64,000 nt of DNA, from assembly GCA_050011315.1 (NCBI GenBank), contig JBEKJI010000001.1:62001-126000 (forward strand), in the 5' to 3' direction. The position numbers and the translations under genes were made by a program. Within the stretch, counting starts at the first letter, position 1, and every line of letters starts with the position of its first letter. Under the pieces are notes generated by a model that was given only the letters and a program-made list of their open reading frames with translations, was not told where the DNA came from and made no database searches. The stretch is from Fen-549 sp050011315. GTDB taxonomy: Bacteria > Actinomycetota > Thermoleophilia > Gaiellales > Gaiellaceae. This document shows, piece by piece, positions 59,832 through 64,000 of the stretch.

Positions 59832-60416
59832 TTGATTCCAAGCGGATGCGTGACGATGACTGAGAGCTTCTCCGGGGACGAGCAGATCGGCGAGGTTTAC
59901 CTGCGCCGCGAGGAGATCGCCGCCCGCGTGCGCGAGTTGGGAGCGGATATCGCCCGCGACTACGCGGGGAAAGAGCCGATCCTCGTTGCACCGCTGAAGG
60001 CAAGCGTGGTTTTCCTCGTCGACCTCTCGCGGTCGATACCAATCGCCCACACCATCGACTTCGTCGAGCTGTCGGGCTTCGCCGCGGCGGCGAGCGGCGG
60101 CCACCAACGTATCCGCCTGCTCAAGGACATCGACTGCGACGTCAGCGGACGCGATCTGATCATCGTCGAGGATGTCGTAGACACCGGCTTGACCCTCAAC
60201 TACCTGACCCGGGTACTGGCATTGCGGGCGCCCGCGTCGGTCGCGATCACGACCCTCTTCGACCGGCCGTACCGGCGCCTGGTCGAAGACCTGCCCGTTC
60301 GCTACGTCGGCTTCACGATTCCCGACGAGCTCTTCGTCGGCTACGGCTTCGATATCGACGAGCGCCTGCGCAACCTGCCCGACATCCACGTCATGAGAGG
60401 TAAGACAGCGGATTGA
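59832..60416 (+). CDS. hpt: Hypoxanthine phosphoribosyltransferase
   Basis: A purine-salvage enzyme of about 190 residues. The PRPP motif IIVEDVVDTGLTL, the start block VYLRREEIAARVRELG and the end FTIPDELFVGYGFDIDERLRNLP are diagnostic. The start is uncertain: a strong AGGAGG at 59824-59829 is too close to TTG 59832; ATG 59856 is more conventional in the protein but far from it; GTG 59850 is between. The 3' end overlaps the convergent peptidase gene by 26 bp. Confidence 0.93.
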   Translation: MIPSGCVTMTESFSGDEQIGEVYLRREEIAARVRELGADIARDYAGKEPILVAPLKASVVFLVDLSRSIPIAHTIDFVELSGFAAAASGGHQRIRLLKDIDCDVSGRDLIIVEDVVDTGLTLNYLTRVLALRAPASVAITTLFDRPYRRLVEDLPVRYVGFTIPDELFVGYGFDIDERLRNLPDIHVMRGKTAD

Positions 60417-61542
60417 CCGGCGTCCCGTTGACACGCACCTCGAAGTGCAGGTGCGGACCGGTCGAGTGCCCGGTCGAGCCGACATAGCCGATCAACTGAC
60501 CGCGAGAGACGATCGCTCCGCTCGATACGACGATCTGCGACTGGTGGCCGTAAGCGGTTGCCAGACCGTTGCCGTGATCGATCACGGTCAGGTTGCCGTA
60601 GCCGCCCTCCCAACCCGCGTAGATCACGGTTCCTCCGGCTGCCGCGTATATCGGAGTCCCGGTTGCGGCGCCGATGTCGATGCCTTCGTGCATGCGCCCC
60701 CAGCGCATTCCGTAGGGACTGGTGAGCACACCTTGCACCGGCCAGATCAGACCGGCGGCGGAAGGAGTCGCACTGGAGTGCGAGCCGGCGCTGCGAATAC
60801 GAGCGGCGATGTCGGCGCTTCCGGCCTGGAGCGCGGCAATGTCGCTCAACCACTTCTCCTTCGACTCGCGCACGCTCGCGAGTACCCGCTTTTGCTTGTT
60901 TCGCTCGGTTCGCAGCCGGTCGCGAGTCGAGTTCAGGCGATCGCGTGTCTCGAGTACCTGCGAGGCCCGCAGGGTCACCTTTCGAGTCTCGGCATCAATC
61001 TGCGCCAGCAAACGGCCCGTCCGACTGCGGATCGCCGATATGCGGGTCTTGGCCACCCGCGCCTCCGTTGCCACGCGCTGATCGAGAGCCGAGACGGCGT
61101 TTAAAAACTCGACCCGGTCAATCGCGTTCGACAGACTCCGAGCCGAGAGCATGACCGCCACCGCGTCGGGTCGATCGCTCTCATAAACGGCAACGAGGCG
61201 TTGGGCGAGCCGGTGCTCGGCCGCATCGTACTGGCGCTGCGCCAACTCGAGCAGACGCGACTGCTGCTCGTACACCGTCTCGACCTGAGCCAGGCGCTGC
61301 TCATGCCGACCGACTTCGACCTGAAGTCGCGCCAGCTTCGACTCTGCGCTGGCTACGCTACCCCGAAGCGAATGGATGCGCGCGTTCGCAGCGGCGATGC
61401 TCGAGGTGAGAACGCCTTCCCGCTTGTTTGCGTTCTCGACTTTTTGCTGTAGTCGTGCGACCTTGTCCTGACCTGTCTCCGCGCCGGCGGAGGACGCGAG
61501 CAGGAGCACGCAGAGCACGGCGAATATGACGCGCCGGACCAT
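60391..61542 (-). CDS. Secreted coiled-coil M23 peptidase
   Basis: A 383-residue peptidoglycan hydrolase or activator of EnvC/NlpD type. Signal peptide at residues 1-21 (cut after SAGA), a long coiled coil (about 25-235), then an M23/LytM domain with HEGIDIG, ATAYGHQS and GPHLHFEV. Zinc ligands (HxxxD and HxH) are intact, so it is likely an active endopeptidase. It overlaps hpt at its 3' end and has an extended non-coding flank at its 5' side. Confidence 0.94.
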   Translation of the reverse strand: MVRRVIFAVLCVLLLASSAGAETGQDKVARLQQKVENANKREGVLTSSIAAANARIHSLRGSVASAESKLARLQVEVGRHEQRLAQVETVYEQQSRLLELAQRQYDAAEHRLAQRLVAVYESDRPDAVAVMLSARSLSNAIDRVEFLNAVSALDQRVATEARVAKTRISAIRSRTGRLLAQIDAETRKVTLRASQVLETRDRLNSTRDRLRTERNKQKRVLASVRESKEKWLSDIAALQAGSADIAARIRSAGSHSSATPSAAGLIWPVQGVLTSPYGMRWGRMHEGIDIGAATGTPIYAAAGGTVIYAGWEGGYGNLTVIDHGNGLATAYGHQSQIVVSSGAIVSRGQLIGYVGSTGHSTGPHLHFEVRVNGTPVNPLSYLS

Positions 61543-61677
61543 CGAATGTGACTTCGTCAGCAGAGCTCGGACTCCCCCTCTCGCCCGTCGTTATCGGCTC
61601 AGATGCCGGGACGGCCAAGTCGTAACGAGCCTCTGCGCCGCCGAGTGCGACCGGGCGGAGTCTTCTCGGAGTCCCAA

Positions 61678-61697
61678 GCGGCGGGACCCACCTCTCC
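61678..61697. repeat. 20-bp exact repeat shared with 34669
   Basis: GCGGCGGGACCCACCTCTCC occurs here and at 34669-34688. Both copies are in the 5' flanks of minus-strand genes (the M23 peptidase and the degenerate regulator), with a similar AGTtCC lead. Possibly a remnant of another repeat or a shared site. Confidence 0.5.
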
Positions 61698-61703
61698 ACC
61701 CCG

Positions 61704-61868
61704 GAGCGCATAGAGGAATGAAGACCCGCCGACTGGGTGCGATCGGTGGATACGAGGCTAGGACGCAGTGTCGCGTTCGTAGCCGGAGGCTACGGGCGCG
61801 ACCGAGGACAAGGCATCGCGCCGCCGAGCGCGGCCAGGCGGTGGAGTGCTTCGTTCCGGAAAGAACTC
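61704..61868 (-). repeat. Repeat A copy 4 (inverted, ends decayed)
   Basis: Core 61715-61857 is nearly identical to copy 3, with the same GAATGAAGACCC start and GTGCTTCGTTC finish and the CGTAGCC-GGA-GGCTACG hairpin. The outer 15 bases at each end pair poorly, so the inverted repeat is degraded. It directly abuts the repeat B copy at 61870, as the mini B and copy 1 do at 12763-12979. Confidence 0.87.
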
Positions 61869-61869
61869 T

Positions 61870-62038
61870 TTACGGACTATCCCGTTAGGGATGCGCGGTC
61901 GAAGAGGTTGAGCCGCGGATGCCAGGGGCCGGACGGGCCGTGAAGGCTCACTGGTAGTGCGGCGAACGGTCTGGGCGGGCGCTGGCATCCGCGGGGCGGG
62001 CGCTTCGGGCGTGCAGGCCTGGCGAGATAGGCCCTTAG
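61870..62038 (+). repeat. Repeat B full copy, next to repeat A
   Basis: About 169 bp. Left end around TTACGGACTATCCCGTTAGG, right end the inverse of CCTGGCGAGATAGGCCCTTAG. Inside, GCGGATGCCAG (61913-61923) and CTGGCATCCGC (61982-61992) are perfect inverted complements that enclose a smaller CACT-GGT-AGTG hairpin. The right end contains the stop (TAA at 62037-62035) of the next gene. Confidence 0.88.
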
Positions 62039-62262
62039 GCGGCGCGACGGTCCGGTACGCGATAGCCGTGATCGGCACAGAGACGACCGAGATCATCCTC
62101 GGTCAGGGCGTCGCAGTAGCCCTTGCCGTAGGCGGCGCGCATGAATGCCGCCACCACTCCCAGGTTCCAATCCTGAATTTCGAGCGCCTCACGCCAGAGA
62201 TCGCAGAGCCTCGTGTCGATGTCGAGCTCGAGCAGCTCGATCCTGGACGGCGCCTTGCTCAC
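62035..62262 (-). CDS. Small protein, unknown function
   Basis: A 75-residue acidic/helical protein. Contains ALEIQDWNLGVVAAFMRAAYGKGYCDALTEDDL; the segment resembles small uncharacterised actinobacterial proteins, but I do not recognise a family. No membrane segment. The coding frame ends in the repeat B right end. The ATG at 62262 is 151 bp from the divergent phosphohexomutase gene. Confidence 0.6.
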   Translation of the reverse strand: MSKAPSRIELLELDIDTRLCDLWREALEIQDWNLGVVAAFMRAAYGKGYCDALTEDDLGRLCADHGYRVPDRRAA

Positions 62263-62413
62263 CGGGTCAAGCCTAGGTGTCGCATCGGACGTTGCTTTAC
62301 TCGCAAGCGATCAAAAACGCTCGAGATCGGAACCCAAGGAGCCCGGTTTTCTGACACTGTCGGCACGGGCTTACGAGGCACCGCGCCCCGGTTGAGATCA
62401 ATAGTCCGCTCCG

Positions 62414-63784
62414 ATGCCGACTCTCGATAGCATCCCGACCATGCTCGAGCCCGATGTCTTCAAGGCCTACGACGTTCGCGGGATCTACCCGACCGAGATC
62501 GACGAGGAGGGCGCCTACGCGATCGGGCGGGCCTACGTCGAGGAGTTCGGCCCGAAGCTGATCGCCGTAGGGCACGACATGCGCGTCTCGGGCCCGCAGA
62601 TGGTGGCGGCGCTGACCGAGGGAGCAACCGACGGAGGCGCCAACGTGATCGACATCGGGTTGATCGGCACGGAGATGCTCTACTTCGCGGTCGGCTCGCT
62701 GGAGCTCGACGGCGGCATCACCTGCACCGCCTCGCACAACCCCAAGGAGTACACGGGTTTCAAGATCGTGCGCGCAGGTGCCCTCCCCGTCGGCGGCGAC
62801 TCGGGACTCGTCGAGGTAAAAGACCGCGCTCTGAAGGGCTTCGGCGAGGTCGTCCGCAAGGGCAGTGTCGAGAAGAAGGACATCTGGCCCGCCTTCGTGG
62901 AGCGCGTCCTCTCTTTCATCGATCCGAGCGCCGTCAAGCCGCTGCGCATCGTCGTCGACGCGGCCAACGGCATGGGCGGGCGCATGCTCGAGCCGGCGCT
63001 GGAACGGCTGCCACAGATCGAGGCCGTACGCTGCTACTTCGAGCCGGACGGCACCTTCCCCAATCACGAGCCCAACCCCCTCCTGCCCGAGAACCGCGAG
63101 TTCATCGTGGCCAAGGTGAAAGGCGAGAAGGCCGATCTCGGTATCGCCTTCGACGGCGACGCCGACCGCTGCTTTTTCGTCGACGAGACAGGCGAGTTCG
63201 TGCCCGGCGACTTCGTCACGGCGCTGTTTGCCGAGACCTTCCTGGCCAAGGAGCCGGGCGCCAAGATCATCTACGACGTGCGCGCCAGCTGGGCCGTCCC
63301 CGACACGATCGATAAGGCAGGCGGCATCGCGCTCGTCAACCGCGTTGGTCACGCCTTCATCAAGCACCGCATGCGCGAGGAGGGCGCCGTCTTCGGCGGC
63401 GAGGTCTCGGGCCACTACTACTTCCGCGACTTCTCCAAGGCCGACTCGGGGATCATCCCCTCGCTGCTGATGCTCGAGTATCTCTCCAAGCAGGGAAAGC
63501 CTCTGTCGGAAGTCCTCCGCCCCTACCGCGAGCATTACTTCATCACCGGCGAGCTCAACACCCGCGTCTCGAATGTCGCCGCCAAGCTCGCGGAGCTTGA
63601 GAAGCACTTCTCTTCCCAGGGCAAGATCACTCACCTGGACGGGCTCTCGGTCGATGCCGAGGACTGGCACTTCAACGTCCGTCCCTCGAACACCGAGCCG
63701 CTCCTCCGCCTCAATCTCGAAGCGCTTTCTCCAGATCTGATGGAGCAGAAGCGCGACGAGGTGCTCGCCGTCATTCGCAGCTGA
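62414..63784 (+). CDS. manB: Phosphomannomutase/phosphoglucomutase
   Basis: A 456-residue alpha-D-phosphohexomutase interconverting hexose 1- and 6-phosphates for nucleotide sugars. Phosphoserine loop TCTASHNPKEYTG, metal loop FDGDADRCFFV, sugar loop GGEVSGHYYFRD and phosphate loop RPSNTEPLLRL are all present in the usual order. The start could be ATG 62414 or the later ATG about 62441 (MLEPDVFKAYDVRG), which begins at the conserved fold. Sugar specificity cannot be fixed from sequence. Confidence 0.93.
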   Translation: MPTLDSIPTMLEPDVFKAYDVRGIYPTEIDEEGAYAIGRAYVEEFGPKLIAVGHDMRVSGPQMVAALTEGATDGGANVIDIGLIGTEMLYFAVGSLELDGGITCTASHNPKEYTGFKIVRAGALPVGGDSGLVEVKDRALKGFGEVVRKGSVEKKDIWPAFVERVLSFIDPSAVKPLRIVVDAANGMGGRMLEPALERLPQIEAVRCYFEPDGTFPNHEPNPLLPENREFIVAKVKGEKADLGIAFDGDADRCFFVDETGEFVPGDFVTALFAETFLAKEPGAKIIYDVRASWAVPDTIDKAGGIALVNRVGHAFIKHRMREEGAVFGGEVSGHYYFRDFSKADSGIIPSLLMLEYLSKQGKPLSEVLRPYREHYFITGELNTRVSNVAAKLAELEKHFSSQGKITHLDGLSVDAEDWHFNVRPSNTEPLLRLNLEALSPDLMEQKRDEVLAVIRS

Positions 63785-63796
63785 TCAATTCCTAAC

Positions 63797-63880
63797 CCGG
63801 TGCCGGACTTCAATCGGCGTCGGCGAGCACTCCGGCAATCCGGTGCCGGACTTCAGTCTGGCTCCGGGCTGCAATTCGGT
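63797..63880 (+). repeat. Repeat C copies after manB
   Basis: Two units in tandem: a shorter one at about 63797-63820 (CCGGTGCCGGACTTCAATC) and a full one at 63839-63879 (CGGTGCCGGACTTCAGTCTG, then GGGCTGCAATTCGG). Same unit as the cluster at 54997-55240. Confidence 0.8.
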
Positions 63881-63957
63881 TGACCTCAGGCGCACCTGAA
63901 ACCGAGGCGGAGCCGCCCAGAGCGCCGCGTTCCCGTGCTCGCCGCTAGGCTGCGCTG

Positions 63958-64000
63958 GTGCCTTCCCCTGTGACTCTCGCGCTCTTCTCGCTCGTAGCGC
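63958..64000 (+). CDS. Possible start of a truncated gene
   Basis: GTG at 63958 opens a frame VPSPVTLALFSLVA that runs off the window end. It reads like the start of a hydrophobic N-terminus, but 14 codons are too few to be sure. No ribosome site. Confidence 0.2.
   Translation, partial: MPSPVTLALFSLVA

Noticed and set aside
1..64000. CRISPR array, prophage, integrase, tRNA or rRNA genes
   Set aside because: No regularly spaced short repeats, phage structural genes, recombinase motifs, tRNA cloverleafs or rRNA sequence were recognised on either strand.

Overview
The window is GC-rich and densely coded. It looks like a chromosomal segment of a Gram-positive-type actinobacterium, most likely of the deep-branching Thermoleophilia (Gaiellales/Solirubrobacterales-like); this placement is inference. 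Supporting signs are a long dcw division cluster with mraZ but no ftsA, a PafB/PafC-like double WYL regulator, split glycine decarboxylase subunits, a SecD-SecF fusion, and high-GC codon use with many GTG/TTG starts and 4-nt stop/start overlaps. I see no rRNA, tRNA, CRISPR array, prophage or transposase gene.

Layout. 1-5943 (+): two tandem FtsX-type permeases (the first cut by the window edge), rlmN, and an ABC-2 exporter pair. 5958-12689: a zinc-ribbon membrane protein (-), a lipoprotein gene broken by an in-frame amber codon (+), and the glycine cleavage operon gcvT-gcvH-gcvPA-gcvPB (-). 12976-29800 (-): the dcw cluster, in transcription order mraZ-rsmH-ftsL-ftsI-murE-murF-mraY-murD-[ABC ATPase-ABC permease]-ftsW-murG-murC-murB-ftsQ-ftsZ. 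An MraZ operator sits at the front and ftsZ has its own promoter. 30020-38696: a candidate small RNA, two PfkB sugar kinases, a membrane protein, ogt, a degenerate response regulator, a UbiB/AarF-type kinase, an MprF-like aminoacyl-lipid synthase and a phasin-like coiled-coil protein. 38680-45054 (-): secDF, yajC, tgt, an unknown membrane protein and queA. 45082-54986: a coiled-coil protein, class II aldolase, a two-component system, two zinc-ribbon proteins, a small zinc-motif protein, the double-WYL regulator, queG and a SufT-like protein. 55277-59299 (-): a tightly overlapped four-gene operon (metallophosphoesterase, cyclic 2,3-diphosphoglycerate synthetase, 2-phosphoglycerate kinase, divergent GlpX). 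59409-64000: a nuclease-fold protein, hpt, an M23 peptidase, a small protein and a phosphohexomutase.

Two things stand out. First, the 55277-59299 operon encodes both enzymes needed to make cyclic 2,3-diphosphoglycerate, a solute best known as a methanogen thermoprotectant. They are translationally coupled to a phosphoesterase and to a GlpX-like phosphatase that has lost key residues. This is the best candidate for an undescribed bacterial system. Second, three families of non-coding interspersed repeats (A about 165 bp, four copies; B about 167 bp, three full copies and one solo-terminus form; C about 40 bp, several copies) occupy the gaps between genes. A and B have terminal inverted repeats, lie next to each other twice, and their ends carry the stop codons of neighbouring genes in five cases. 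They look like non-autonomous mobile elements or a REP/BIME-like structured repeat system.
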